Positions 51,144-51,306 of a stretch of DNA of 51,306 bases are shown piece by piece. Source of the DNA: Sphingomonadaceae bacterium (GTDB lineage: Bacteria > Pseudomonadota > Alphaproteobacteria > Sphingomonadales > Sphingomonadaceae); contig JADZEQ010000003.1 of NCBI GenBank assembly GCA_020850455.1, positions 1 through 51,306 of the forward strand, written 5' to 3'. Within the stretch, counting starts at the first letter, position 1; each line of letters opens with the position of its first letter. Under the pieces are notes generated by a model. The model did not search any database and had not been told where the DNA came from. It saw only the letters and a program-made list of their open reading frames with translations. The position numbers were made by a program, and so were the translations under genes.

Positions 51144-51306
51144 CACCGAGTAAAGCGGGCAAATGCCTCCCGAACATTGGCTGATTCCGCCCGGTGCGGT
51201 TCGCTGTCGCTCACCGAGTAAAGCGGGCAAATGCCCCCCGGGCATTTGCTGATTCCGCCCGGTGCGGTTCGCTGTCGCTCACCGAGTAAAGCGGGCAAAT
51301 GCCCCC
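51144..51306. repeat. 68-bp tandem repeat running off the right edge
   Basis: The unit starting caccgagtaaagcgggcaaa recurs at 51144, 51212 and 51280, exactly 68 bases apart; the third copy is cut by the window end. The second copy contains a perfect 10-bp inverted repeat (51227-51236 with 51240-51249, three-base loop); the first copy is degenerate there. It lies 20 bases after the MOSC gene stop. Confidence 0.85.

Noticed and set aside
1..51306. tRNA, rRNA and CRISPR arrays
   Set aside because: No T-loop-type motifs with matching acceptor stems or repeat-spacer arrays were noticed; scanning was by eye and a tRNA could have been missed.

Overview
Organism. The window looks like a chromosomal segment of an alphaproteobacterium of the Sphingomonadaceae (Sphingopyxis/Sphingorhabdus-like). 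This rests on family content: an exosortase-A-associated glycosyltransferase and O-antigen-ligase-like pair, DUF2793 and DUF6127 proteins inside a gene-transfer-agent (GTA) type cluster, an OmpA-type porin with a polyproline linker, and a haem receptor followed by a DUF6607 protein. No rRNA, tRNA or CRISPR array was seen. The genus is an inference from remembered family distributions, not from a search.

Layout. 1-2.5 kb: a phage-derived immunity-like region with a Ner/Nlp-type regulator (minus) whose start codon overlaps that of a divergent XRE/S24-type repressor (plus), then a run of tiny overlapping genes that includes a tandem paralogous pair and a 26-residue membrane peptide. 2.5-2.9 kb: gene-free DNA with strong inverted repeats. 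2.9-9.6 kb: a small unknown gene, an acidic membrane protein, exosortase-A-type polysaccharide genes in divergent orientation, then a MaoC hydratase / thiolase / carboxymuconolactone-decarboxylase-like operon. 9.6-10.8 kb: an OmpA-family protein.

10.9-26.6 kb, minus strand: an almost continuous GTA-type virion operon. Transcription runs from terminase small subunit (26.6 kb) through terminase, portal, DUF6127, prohead protease, capsid, a tail fibre with an S74-like chaperone end, two small proteins, connector, tail terminator, major tail protein, g10, chaperone, a very short tape measure, DUF2460, DUF2163, NlpC/P60 and hub protein to DUF2793. Integrase, replication, lysis and repressor genes are absent. 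Peculiarities: the capsid reading frame is broken after its delta domain, the DUF2460 protein carries a roughly 570-residue N-terminal extension with barrel-like features while the hub protein lacks its usual TIM-barrel region, no g7 stopper is seen, and a G-quadruplex motif lies just upstream of the first gene.

26.8-27.9 kb: an AT-rich two-gene insert encoding an HNH-like zinc protein and a small unknown protein. 27.9-42.4 kb: mainly housekeeping genes: GST, ferritin-like protein, YqaA/VTT membrane protein, VOC protein, lnt-metK-trmB, a LysR regulator, a TauE/SafE permease, an unusual ketoacyl synthase III, a PutP-like symporter, a class II aldolase-like protein next to an orphan [2Fe-2S] subunit, and thiS-thiG. 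From the second half of lnt to about 39.9 kb, base composition is lower in G+C than in the flanks.

42.4-44.5 kb: a two-gene AT-rich restriction-modification module (C5 cytosine methyltransferase and a PD-(D/E)XK protein). 44.5-48.1 kb: a TonB-dependent haem/iron receptor behind Fur-like palindromes, plus its DUF6607 partner. 48.1-51.1 kb: GrpB, GDPD, ArsC-like, GNAT and MOSC genes. The right edge runs into a 68-bp tandem repeat.
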